DNA of 57,105 nt from an uncultured Oscillospiraceae bacterium (GTDB taxonomy: Bacteria; Bacillota; Clostridia; Oscillospirales; Acutalibacteraceae): NCBI GenBank assembly GCA_902478605.1, contig CABSLQ010000009.1, positions 1 through 57,105 on the forward strand. Direction: 5' to 3'. The translations under genes were made by a program, and so were the position numbers. Under the pieces are notes generated by a model. The model made no database searches. It was not told the origin of the DNA and saw nothing but the letters and a program-made list of their open reading frames with translations. Each line of letters starts with the position of its first letter. Position 1 is the first letter of the stretch. Positions 33,058 through 40,476 of the stretch are shown in pieces.

Positions 33058-33086
33058 TTGACAAACCGAAGAGGACATGCTAAAAT
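33058..33086 (+). promoter_or_regulatory. rplU promoter
   Basis: TTGACA (33058-33063), 17-nt spacer, TAAAAT (33081-33086). Confidence 0.9.
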
Positions 33087-33088
33087 AA

Positions 33089-33137
33089 GCGGTGCCGCAT
33101 GTGCCGGGCTTGGTAAAGTGTGCCTTTTGGGCACCGC
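33089..33137 (+). promoter_or_regulatory. rplU 5' leader hairpin (L21 leader-like)
   Basis: GCGGTGCC (33089-33096) pairs with GGCACCGC (33130-33137) around an inner domain. It starts at the transcript 5' end and precedes rplU by 40 nt. L21 leaders of this kind are known in Firmicutes; the class assignment is inference. Confidence 0.6.
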
Positions 33138-33176
33138 CTGGGCGACAGCGAGTCTGAATAAAAGGCAGGAACCTAC

Positions 33177-33533
33177 ATGTACGCCATTATCGAAACGGGC
33201 GGCAAACAGTATAAGGTGCAGAGCGGTGACGTTCTGTTCGTTGAAAAGCTGGATGCGGCCGAGGAAGCCTCCGTTACCTTTGACAAGGTCATTGCGCTGC
33301 ACAACGACAAGGATCTGAAGGTTGGTGCGCCGTATATCAAGGGCGCGTCGGTGGATGCGCGCGTGCTCAAGAACGGCAAGGGCAAGAAGATCACCGTTTT
33401 CACCTACAAGCCCAAGAAGGGCAGCAAGCGCAAGATGGGCCATCGGCAGCCCTACACCAAGGTGCAGATCGAAACCATCCATGCCAGAGCGCCCCGCGCC
33501 CCCAAGACCGAAGAGCCCGCCGCGGAAGAATGA
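33177..33533 (+). CDS. rplU: 50S ribosomal protein L21
   Basis: 118 residues: MYAIIETGGKQYKVQSGDVLFVEKL at the N-terminus and FTYKPKKGSKRKMGHRQPYTKVQIETI near the C-terminus. An acidic tail PKTEEPAAEE is slightly longer than usual. Its stop overlaps the prp start (ATGA). Confidence 0.98.
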   Translation: MYAIIETGGKQYKVQSGDVLFVEKLDAAEEASVTFDKVIALHNDKDLKVGAPYIKGASVDARVLKNGKGKKITVFTYKPKKGSKRKMGHRQPYTKVQIETIHARAPRAPKTEEPAAEE

Positions 33534-33856
33534 CGCGGGCCGTCTTTCGGACAGCGAACGGTCTCCTCTGCGGGTTTTCTCTGAGCGGGCATGCCGGTGA
33601 CGGCGTGCGCGGCGAAGACATCGTATGCGCGGCGATTTCATCGGCGGCGTATCTGACAGTCAACACCCTGACCGACGTATGCGGCTGTAAAGCACAGCCG
33701 AAGCAGCGGGACGGCTTTCTGCAGATAGAGCTGACAGGCGGGGATGTACAGCGGGGGCAGGATTTGCTCCGGGGACTGAAGCTGCATCTGGAACAATTGC
33801 AAGAGCAGTATCCCAAAAGGATACAGGTTGAGAGTATGGAGGAGTCAGTATGTTAA
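33530..33856 (+). CDS. prp: Ribosomal-processing cysteine protease Prp
   Basis: 108 residues. Prp removes the N-terminal extension of L27. Catalytic His21 in SGHAGDGVRGEDIVCAAIS and Cys33 are in place, with Asp30 between. Lies between rplU and rpmA as in most Firmicutes, coupled by overlap on both sides. Confidence 0.95.
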   Translation: MTRAVFRTANGLLCGFSLSGHAGDGVRGEDIVCAAISSAAYLTVNTLTDVCGCKAQPKQRDGFLQIELTGGDVQRGQDLLRGLKLHLEQLQEQYPKRIQVESMEESVC

Positions 33857-34134
33857 AGATAAACATTCAGCTGTTCGCCCACAAAAAGGGCGTCGGTTCC
33901 ACCAAAAACGGCCGTGATTCCGAGTCCAAGCGTCTCGGTGTCAAGCGGGCGGACGGGCAGTTTGTGCTGGCCGGCAACATCCTGGTGCGGCAGCGCGGGA
34001 CCCATATTCATCCCGGCGTGAACGTGGGCATCGGTTCGGACGATACCCTGTTTGCCAAGGAGAACGGCGTGGTTCGGTTTGAGCGCGTCGGCAAGGATCG
34101 CAAGCGTGTGAGCGTGTACGCGGTCGAGGAATAA
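33850..34134 (+). CDS. rpmA: 50S ribosomal protein L27 (with cleavable N-terminus)
   Basis: 94 residues. Begins MLKINIQLF|AHKKGVGSTKNGRD, where Prp is expected to cut after Phe9 to expose the mature AHKKG end that reaches the peptidyl-transferase centre. Core GGQ-less L27 motifs RQRGTHIHPGVNVGIG are normal. Confidence 0.98.
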   Translation: MLKINIQLFAHKKGVGSTKNGRDSESKRLGVKRADGQFVLAGNILVRQRGTHIHPGVNVGIGSDDTLFAKENGVVRFERVGKDRKRVSVYAVEE

Positions 34135-34144
34135 AAAGTCTGGT

Positions 34145-34177
34145 AAAAAATCCCCGCCGCTGAGGCGGGGATTTTTT
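34145..34177 (+). terminator. Terminator after rpmA
   Basis: CCCCGCC-GCTGA-GGCGGGG (34152-34170) followed by T6. Strong. Confidence 0.95.
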
Positions 34178-34273
34178 AAACGAACAGGAAAAAGCAAAGC
34201 AGCGATACATGTACGGCGGGGTATCTGGTGCTTCCGGGAACAGGCGTTTCGGGAGCAGTCCTTATATAAAAGA

Positions 34274-34378
34274 CAGGGATGGTACGGGAGGGGACAAACG
34301 GGAGCATGCGATCCGGTGTCTCCGCCCAGCTGTGCGCCGACAGAGTCGGCATCCCTGCCGTAAGGGCGGGGATTTTTT
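34274..34378 (+). promoter_or_regulatory. Riboswitch-like leader upstream of obgE (P1 versus terminator)
   Basis: P1: CAGGGATG (34274-34281) pairs with CATCCCTG (34350-34357). Inside, P2 GGGGACA/TGTCTCC (34290-34296, 34317-34323) and P3 GCCGAC-AGA-GTCGGC (34336-34350). The 3' strand of P1 also begins a terminator CCCTGCC/GGCGGGG (34353-34371) followed by T6. P1 and terminator are mutually exclusive. Known riboswitch classes I can recall do not match. Promoter is unclear (TATATA near 34263). Confidence 0.55.
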
Positions 34379-34450
34379 CATCTGGCGGGATCCATTTGAC
34401 CGCTGCGGGTATACGGACGGTGTAAACTGGCGAGAAAGGTGAGTTCCAGG

Positions 34451-35722
34451 ATGTTTATCGATAAGGCGACCATCCAAATACGGGCGGGAAAGGGCGGCGA
34501 CGGCGCCGTCGCTTTCCACCGGGAAAAATATGTGGCGGCCGGCGGTCCGGACGGCGGCGACGGCGGCCGGGGCGGCAATGTGGTGTTTGTGGCGCAGGAC
34601 GGAACCAACACGCTGGCGGATTTTCGTTATAAGCGGAAATTCGCGGCAGAAAACGGCCAGAACGGGGGCGCCAAGCGCTGCTTCGGGCGCGCGGGCGCGG
34701 ACTGCGTGATCGCGGTGCCGCGCGGCACACTGCTGTATGACGACGAAACGGGTCGTCTTCTCGCCGATATGTCGGGGGATGAGCCGTTTATCGCGGCCAA
34801 AGGCGGCCGGGGCGGCTGGGGAAACCAGCATTTTGCCACGCCGACCCGACAGGTGCCGCGTTTTGCCAAGCCGGGCGTGCCGGGGGAGGAGCGCACCGTG
34901 CGGCTGGAGCTCAAGCTGCTCGCGGATGTGGGGCTGGTGGGCTTCCCCAACGTGGGCAAGTCCACCCTGATTTCGGTGGTCAGCGAGGCCAAGCCGGAAA
35001 TTGCCAACTACCATTTCACCACGATTACGCCGGTGCTGGGCGTGGTCCGGGTGGAGGAGGGGGTATCCTTCGTCATGGCGGATATCCCCGGCGTCATCGA
35101 GGGGGCGAGCGAGGGCGTGGGCCTCGGCCACGAATTTCTGCGCCATGTGGAACGCTGCCGCATGCTGGTGCACGTGGTGGATGTGGCGGGCAGCGAAGGC
35201 CGGGATCCGCTGGAGGATTTCGATATCATCAACCGGGAGCTGGAAGCATATAATCCCGAGCTGGCCTCCCGCCCCATGATTGTGGCGGGGAACAAGTGCG
35301 ATTTGGCCACCGATGAACAGCTGGAGGCCTTTGAGAAGGCTATGGCGGACAGGGGATTTGCCTATTTTCCCATGATGGCGGCGATTGCCCATGGAACCGA
35401 CGCGCTCGTCAAGCACTGTGCCGCCATGCTGCAGACATTGCCGCCCATCCGCGCCTATGAGCCGGAGCCCGAGCCGCTGCCCGATGTGCAGGCGTTGAAC
35501 AAACGGGAGGTAACCGTAACCTGTCACGACGGGGTGTTTTTTGTGGAGGCGCCCTGGCTGCTGCAGCTGATGCGCGGCATCAATTTTGACGATTACGAAA
35601 GCCTGCAGTATTTTCAGCGGGTGCTGCAGGCCGCCGGCGTGATCGACGCGCTGGTGGCAGCCGGGGTATCCGAGGGCGATACGGTCAGCCTGTATGATTT
35701 TGAATTTGATTTCGTGTTTTAA
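34451..35722 (+). CDS. obgE: GTPase ObgE (CgtA)
   Basis: 423 residues from the ATG at 34451 with AAAGGTGA 9 nt upstream; the frame is also open from a GTG at 34439. Obg domain rich in Gly (GKGGDGAVAFHREKY..GGRGGN), G1 GFPNVGKST, G3 DIPGVIEGA and an OCT domain at the C-terminus. Involved in 50S assembly and stress control. Confidence 0.97.
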   Translation: MFIDKATIQIRAGKGGDGAVAFHREKYVAAGGPDGGDGGRGGNVVFVAQDGTNTLADFRYKRKFAAENGQNGGAKRCFGRAGADCVIAVPRGTLLYDDETGRLLADMSGDEPFIAAKGGRGGWGNQHFATPTRQVPRFAKPGVPGEERTVRLELKLLADVGLVGFPNVGKSTLISVVSEAKPEIANYHFTTITPVLGVVRVEEGVSFVMADIPGVIEGASEGVGLGHEFLRHVERCRMLVHVVDVAGSEGRDPLEDFDIINRELEAYNPELASRPMIVAGNKCDLATDEQLEAFEKAMADRGFAYFPMMAAIAHGTDALVKHCAAMLQTLPPIRAYEPEPEPLPDVQALNKREVTVTCHDGVFFVEAPWLLQLMRGINFDDYESLQYFQRVLQAAGVIDALVAAGVSEGDTVSLYDFEFDFVF

Positions 35723-35733
35723 GGAGGCAGAGG

Positions 35734-36117
35734 ATGGAGCGGCTGTATCCCGAACAGGTTCGCCCGCGTGAGCTCAGCCCGCTGGCCCTTGCGTTTGTGG
35801 GGGATGGCGTGTACGAGCTGCTGGTGCGCGAGCGGCTGATCTGTCAGGCGAATCGTCCGGTTAATGAACTGCATAAACAGGCGGTGGCCCTTGTGCGCGC
35901 GGAAGCGCAGTCCGCCGCGATCGACAAAATTGCGCCGCTTCTCACCGAGGAGGAGGAAGCGGTGTACCGGCGGGGACGCAATGCCCACACGGCGCGAACC
36001 GGCGGGGACTATCACCGCGCGACGGGCCTGGAAGCGCTGTTTGGCTTTTTGTATCTGAGCGGCGAACACGAGCGGGTGCGCGCGCTGTTCGCGGCGATTA
36101 TGGACGAAAACGGATAG
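35734..36117 (+). CDS. mrnC: Mini-ribonuclease III (23S rRNA maturation)
   Basis: 127 residues. RNase III catalytic-domain-like fold without dsRBD: LALAFVGDGVYELLVRE and GRNAHTARTGGDYHRATGLEALFGFLYL. Matures 23S rRNA 5'/3' ends in Firmicutes. AAGGAGG overlaps the end of obgE, so the two are coupled. Confidence 0.93.
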   Translation: MERLYPEQVRPRELSPLALAFVGDGVYELLVRERLICQANRPVNELHKQAVALVRAEAQSAAIDKIAPLLTEEEEAVYRRGRNAHTARTGGDYHRATGLEALFGFLYLSGEHERVRALFAAIMDENG

Positions 36118-36140
36118 AACGGCATGCGGGCGGCAATGCT

Positions 36141-37049
36141 ATGAGCACAAGGAAAGGCGGGATGACGGTGGCGTCGAAGAAGCAGAGCATCGGCAAGTCT
36201 AAAACAGGACGTATCGTGCTGGACAGCGGCTTTTATCTGTTGGGCAGCGTGCTGTATGCGCTGTCGGTCAATATCTTTTCTGCACCCAATCAGATTGCAC
36301 CCGGCGGCGTGACCGGTGTGGCCACCCTTCTCAACTATGCCTTTCATCTCCCCATCGGCGCCATGATCCTGGTTATTAACCTGCCGTTGTTTATCGCGGC
36401 CTGGCGCAAATGCGGCATTTCCTTTACCATACGCACCGTTATCGTCACGGTGCTGTCCTCGGTTGTCATCGATGTCACGGGCTTTTTGCCGGTATTCCAC
36501 GGGGATAAGATTCTGGTTGCGCTGTTTGGCGGCGTACTGGCGGGTGCCGGGCTGGGACTGATTTACATGCGCGGCGCCACAACGGGCGGCAGTGAAATCG
36601 TGGCCCGCCTGCTGGAACGCCGGCTGCGGCATATTCCGATCGGGCGGCTGATTCTGCTGGTGGATGCGATGGTGGTCATCGCATCGGCTCTGGTATACCG
36701 GCAGTTGGAGAGCGCCTTATATGCCATGGTGCTGATATTCGTTTCCTCCAGTGTGATGGATGCGCTGGTATACGGCGGCGATTCGGGCAAAATGCTGCTG
36801 ATTATGACGGGGCAGGAGGAACTGGTGGCCAAGGCCGTGCTCGAGAAAATGGGGCGCGGCGTGACCATGCTGAACGCCACCGGCGCCTATACCGGGCGGG
36901 ATAAACGGGTACTGCTCTGCGCGGTGCGGCGTTCCGAGCTGTATCATCTGCGCACCCTTGTGCAGGACATGGACCCCCACGCCTTTATGATCGTGGTATC
37001 CACCGAAGAGGTGTTGGGCCAAGGATTTAAGACGCTTGATAAGGAATGA
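36141..37049 (+). CDS. YitT family membrane protein (DUF161/DUF2179)
   Basis: 302 residues. Five or six membrane helices in the first ~200 residues with APNQIAPGGVTGVATLLNYAF and MRGATTGGSEIVARLL, followed by the soluble DUF2179 domain (GVTMLNATGAYTGRDKRVLLCAV). Transport substrate unknown. An ATG at 36162 has a better AAGGAAAGG upstream and may be the true start. Confidence 0.9.
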   Translation: MSTRKGGMTVASKKQSIGKSKTGRIVLDSGFYLLGSVLYALSVNIFSAPNQIAPGGVTGVATLLNYAFHLPIGAMILVINLPLFIAAWRKCGISFTIRTVIVTVLSSVVIDVTGFLPVFHGDKILVALFGGVLAGAGLGLIYMRGATTGGSEIVARLLERRLRHIPIGRLILLVDAMVVIASALVYRQLESALYAMVLIFVSSSVMDALVYGGDSGKMLLIMTGQEELVAKAVLEKMGRGVTMLNATGAYTGRDKRVLLCAVRRSELYHLRTLVQDMDPHAFMIVVSTEEVLGQGFKTLDKE

Positions 37050-37188
37050 GCGTAACTGTCCGCAGTGGAACATTTTACAAAATTTTATATTGCCGAATTT
37101 ACAGGAAAAGTAACCGGGATAATGCCAAAACGGGAGATGGGGCGGTATCTGCCCATAGAAATCGCTGCTTGCAAAATATAGTAAAATA

Positions 37189-37217
37189 TTGACATTTATT
37201 AAGAATTTATTTATAAT
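37189..37217 (+). promoter_or_regulatory. Perfect consensus promoter
   Basis: TTGACA (37189-37194), exactly 17 nt, TATAAT (37212-37217), in an AT-rich block unlike its surroundings. Drives the small gene at 37289. Confidence 0.92.
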
Positions 37218-37288
37218 AAAAGGCGGGAAAAATATATATTTTCAAAATGCGGCTTAGGCTTACATGAACATATGGGAGCAGATGGTAT

Positions 37289-37690
37289 ATGAAAATCGTA
37301 TTAACCATTTTAGCTGTTTTACAACTGATCGGGGGATTAATCGGGTGTTTGTTTGCCCTTGGGTCCAATCCGCTCATTTCTCTGCTGTTTTTGGGCGGAG
37401 GTATTGTAGGTGCTGTTCCGTATGTCGCACTTATCAGCGTTTTAGAAGACATCGCCGTTTTGAAGGAAGAACAAAGAGAGCTAAAAGGCAGATTGCGACA
37501 TTTTATACCTGTAGAGGGTGTCCCGCCGGCAGACGAACAGACCAAATCGGCGGGCAGTCAGCCGCTGAGCCGGGAAGTGGCGTTATTTTCCTGGAAATGC
37601 GTGAAATGCCAAACCATTAATAAACCCAACACGTCATCGTGTTCGGGTTGCGGTGCTCTATTTTCTCCTTGGATAAATGGAGAGGGTTAA
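37289..37690 (+). CDS. Small membrane protein with C-terminal zinc ribbon
   Basis: 133 residues. Two hydrophobic helices (about 2-24 and 30-52), a charged helix (LEDIAVLKEEQRELKGRL), a flexible linker, then CVKCQTINKPNTSSCSGCG, a four-Cys zinc ribbon (CxxC...CxxC). No family recognised. AT-rich compared with neighbours, which suggests recent acquisition. Confidence 0.75.
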   Translation: MKIVLTILAVLQLIGGLIGCLFALGSNPLISLLFLGGGIVGAVPYVALISVLEDIAVLKEEQRELKGRLRHFIPVEGVPPADEQTKSAGSQPLSREVALFSWKCVKCQTINKPNTSSCSGCGALFSPWINGEG

Positions 37691-37698
37691 TAGAACAC

Positions 37699-37744
37699 AA
37701 AAACACCGCGGGCAGTTCAAAATGAACTGCCCGCGGTGTTTTTG
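37699..37744. terminator. Bidirectional terminator
   Basis: AACACCGCGGGCAGTTCA (37702-37719) and TGAACTGCCCGCGGTGTT (37723-37740) form an 18-bp perfect stem with a 3-nt loop, A-rich before and T-rich after. It separates the convergent genes at 37289 and 37769. Confidence 0.95.
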
Positions 37745-37768
37745 CTTGAGATAAGCCAGGATGCCGCC

Positions 37769-38002
37769 TTATGCATGGGCGGCCAGCCAGTCCTTTGCTT
37801 TGGCGATCGAGAGGGGCACAATCGTCTCCTCCGGATAGGGGGAGTCCGTTCCGCCCAGCCCGTAAAGAAAATGAGAGCCGGTGGGGGTGCGGTACAAATG
37901 CTCTTCATACCCGGCCGGATCGCCGAAAATCCCCTCTGTAAATCCGCCGAGCCGTTCGGCCGTCTCGGTATCGTACAGCTTTTTACGTATCGTCTTTTTC
38001 AT
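37769..38002 (-). CDS. Small accessory protein (KKLYDTETAERLGG type)
   Basis: 77 residues from the ATG at 38002 (AAAGGA 8 nt upstream). Begins KKTIRKKLYDTETAERLGGFTEGIFG, then LYRTPTGSHFLYGLGGTDSPY and IVPLSIAKAKDWLAAH. Proteins of this form are common in clostridial accessory regions; function is unknown. Confidence 0.72.
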   Translation of the reverse strand: MKKTIRKKLYDTETAERLGGFTEGIFGDPAGYEEHLYRTPTGSHFLYGLGGTDSPYPEETIVPLSIAKAKDWLAAHA

Positions 38003-38118
38003 AAAACGCATCCTTTCCGTATTATACTATAAGGAATATATGTTTCGATTACAACAACAGTATACCGGATGCGGCGACTAAATACAACCGAAGACTGTCG
38101 AAATCTCGTATCCAAACA

Positions 38119-38154
38119 ATTTTTCCACAGCTACTGCAGCGTTTGTGGAAAAAT
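38119..38154. repeat. Perfect palindrome of two DnaA-box-like arms
   Basis: ATTTTTCCACA (38119-38129) and TGTGGAAAAAT (38144-38154) are perfect inverted copies, 14 nt apart, each containing a DnaA box (TTTTCCACA). It starts 24 nt past the pheA stop. It could terminate the aromatic operon, bind DnaA, or both. Confidence 0.6.
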
Positions 38155-38177
38155 CACCACAACGGAAGCCGGATGGC

Positions 38178-39350
38178 TTATCCACGGATTTCCTTATAGT
38201 TGCCCATGAAATGAAATACAGGCAGCTCTTCGGAAAGCGCACAAAGCAGATCCAGCGTGCCGCTGTCGGACAGATGGCCCTCAAAATCCAAGTAAAAAAT
38301 GTAATCAAACCCGCCGTTGCGTACCGGCCGGCTCTCCAGCTTAGTGAGGTTGAGCCCTTCCATGGCAAACCGGGCCAGCGTGCGGTACAGCGAACCGGTC
38401 ACGTTGGGCAGGGTAAAGATCAGGCTGATCTTATCCGCATCGGGCGGCAGCAGCAGGGTGGAGGATAACGCAATAAACCGGGTGACATTTTCGGATACGG
38501 ATTGTATGTTTTCATCTATAATATCCAATCCGTATAGTTCGGCCGCCCGCCGCGAGCAAATGACGCAGGCGGTCGGATCGCCCGCTTCGGCCACCATTTT
38601 GGCGGCGGCCGCTGTGTTGGAATATTGCCGGGGCTCCAGGTGGTGCGCGGCGATGTACTCGGCACACTGGGACAATCCCTGGTGGTGGGAGTACACGGCC
38701 CGCAGGCCGGCCGGATCGGCGCCCGGCAGGGCGCACAGGCAGTGGTGCACCGGCAGTTCCACCGCACCGGCAATGGTCAGGCGGTTGTCCATAAGCAAAT
38801 CATAATTCTCGTGTACCGAACCGGTGGAGGAGTTCTCCACCGGCAGAATGCCGATGTCCACCTGTCCATCCCGTACCGCCTGCACCACGTCGGGGAAGGA
38901 GGGCACGAACAGCGGCCGGCCGCCCTCTTCCCGGGTGGCGGGGAAAAGCAGTCCCGCCGCCTCGTCTGCATATGCGCCGGGGCAACCCGCGCAGGCCACC
39001 CGCGCGTCGGGCTCGGCCGCCCGGCGGGGGGCCGCTTCGATGCGGGCGCGCAGCGCCTCCCCGGCATCCATGCACCGGTGCTGCAGGGCACGGGAAACAT
39101 CCATTGTGGTGGAAAACACCACAGCGGCCGCGCCGGCATAACCTGCTCCCTGCGGGTCATGGGCGGCGGCCTGCGCCCGCACACCGTCGAGCACCTCGCG
39201 TTCCCGGTCCGCATTGAGTACGGGCAGACCGTGCGCGGTTTTATAGGCCGCCACCTGCAGGGAACAGTCCATGCGGCGGCAGAGCAGCTCCACAAGCTGT
39301 TCATCCAGTTTATCGATTTCGGCGCGGATATCCGCGAGCGGATTGGCCAT
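38178..39350 (-). CDS. pheA: Bifunctional chorismate mutase / prephenate dehydratase
   Basis: 390 residues from the ATG at 39350 (AAAGGAG upstream). AroQ-type chorismate mutase (about 1-85, ADIRAEIDKLDEQLVELLCRRMDCS), then prephenate dehydratase with GCPGAYADEAA and a C-terminal ACT domain (SLIFTLPNVTGSLYRTLARFAMEGLNLTKLESRP). Converts chorismate to phenylpyruvate. Last gene of the six-gene aromatic operon; 20 nt separate it from aroC. Confidence 0.95.
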   Translation of the reverse strand: MANPLADIRAEIDKLDEQLVELLCRRMDCSLQVAAYKTAHGLPVLNADREREVLDGVRAQAAAHDPQGAGYAGAAAVVFSTTMDVSRALQHRCMDAGEALRARIEAAPRRAAEPDARVACAGCPGAYADEAAGLLFPATREEGGRPLFVPSFPDVVQAVRDGQVDIGILPVENSSTGSVHENYDLLMDNRLTIAGAVELPVHHCLCALPGADPAGLRAVYSHHQGLSQCAEYIAAHHLEPRQYSNTAAAAKMVAEAGDPTACVICSRRAAELYGLDIIDENIQSVSENVTRFIALSSTLLLPPDADKISLIFTLPNVTGSLYRTLARFAMEGLNLTKLESRPVRNGGFDYIFYLDFEGHLSDSGTLDLLCALSEELPVFHFMGNYKEIRG

Positions 39351-39369
39351 GCGATGCAGCTCCTTTGTT

Positions 39370-40476
39370 TCAGTCTTCGCTGTGCGGGTGATGCGGTTCG
39401 CTCTCGAGCAGATCGAGCAGCCCGAAGGCAAGCGCAGCTTCCACCACCGGCAGAGCACGGGGGACAATACAGGGATCGTGCCGGCCCTTGATAATCAGCT
39501 CCGCTTCCTTGCCCGATACCAGGTCCACCGTTTTCTGCTTTTGTCCGATGGAAGCGGTGGGCTTAATCACGGCCCGCACCAGCAGCGGCATGCCGCTGGT
39601 AATGCCGCCGAGGATGCCGCCGTTGTGGTTGCTGGTGGTCACGACGCGGCCGTCCGCTCCATAGGCGAAGGGATCGTTCGCCTCGCTGCCGCGCAGCGCC
39701 GCGAAGCCGAACCCGTCGCCGAATTCCACACCCTTAACCGCCGGAATGCCGAAAAGCAGCGACGCAAGACGATTTTCCACCCCGTCGAACATGGGGGAGC
39801 CGAGCCCTGCCGGCAGACCAACCGCCGCGGCCTCGATCACACCGCCGACACTGTCCGCGGCCAGCCGGGCGGCTCCCACCGCGCTGCGCATGGCGGGCTC
39901 CGCCTTGGAGCGCAGCAGGGAAAAGGGGCGGGAAGAAAGCTCTTCCAGCTGCTGTGCCGAAACGTGTACGGGATCGAGGGCGTCGTCAAACACATCCGCG
40001 ATGCGCAGAATGTGTCCGCCCACCGTCACGCCGCGCCGCCGCAGAATCTGGCGGCAGACCGCGCCGGCGAACACAAGCGGGGCGGTCAGGCGGCCGCTGA
40101 AATGCCCGCCGCCGCGCACGTCGTTGTACCCGCTGTACCGCACGTGGCCGGTAAAGTCGGCGTGCCCCGGCCGGGGGAGAATTTCCAGGTTGGCGTAATC
40201 GCCCGAACGCTGGTTTTCATTCGCAATCATCATGGCAAGCGGCGCACCGGTGGTGCGCCCGTTCAGCATGCCGGAAAGAATGCGCGGCGTATCGCTTTCC
40301 AGCCGCGTGGTGGCGGTCTGATCGCGGCCGGGGGCGCGGCGGGCCATCTGGACGAGAATCTCGTCCATGTCCAGCGCTTCCCCGGCGGGCAGGCCGTCCA
40401 GCACGCAGCCAATGGCTTCGCCGTGGCTTTCCCCAAAGATGGACAGCCGGATGCGGTTACCGATGGTCGACGACAT
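39370..40476 (-). CDS. aroC: Chorismate synthase
   Basis: 368 residues. FMN-dependent last step of the shikimate pathway. Motifs: GNRIRLSIFGESHGEAIGC near the N-terminus, RPGHADFTGHVRYSGYNDVRGGGHFSGRLTAP and ASNHNGGILGGITSG-like TTSNHNGGILGGITSGMPL. It overlaps the end of aroA by 20 nt and has its own AGGAGG. Confidence 0.97.
   Translation of the reverse strand: MSSTIGNRIRLSIFGESHGEAIGCVLDGLPAGEALDMDEILVQMARRAPGRDQTATTRLESDTPRILSGMLNGRTTGAPLAMMIANENQRSGDYANLEILPRPGHADFTGHVRYSGYNDVRGGGHFSGRLTAPLVFAGAVCRQILRRRGVTVGGHILRIADVFDDALDPVHVSAQQLEELSSRPFSLLRSKAEPAMRSAVGAARLAADSVGGVIEAAAVGLPAGLGSPMFDGVENRLASLLFGIPAVKGVEFGDGFGFAALRGSEANDPFAYGADGRVVTTSNHNGGILGGITSGMPLLVRAVIKPTASIGQKQKTVDLVSGKEAELIIKGRHDPCIVPRALPVVEAALAFGLLDLLESEPHHPHSED

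Noticed and set aside
34274..34290. T-box-like word AGGGATGGTACG before obgE
   Set aside because: A T-box would need a Stem I with specifier loop and the full AGGGTGGNACCGCG bulge sequence; neither is present and the pairing is a closing helix instead.
34209..34442. 77-codon plus-strand ORF in the obgE leader
   Set aside because: Overlaps the paired helices, has no Shine-Dalgarno and no recognisable protein features.
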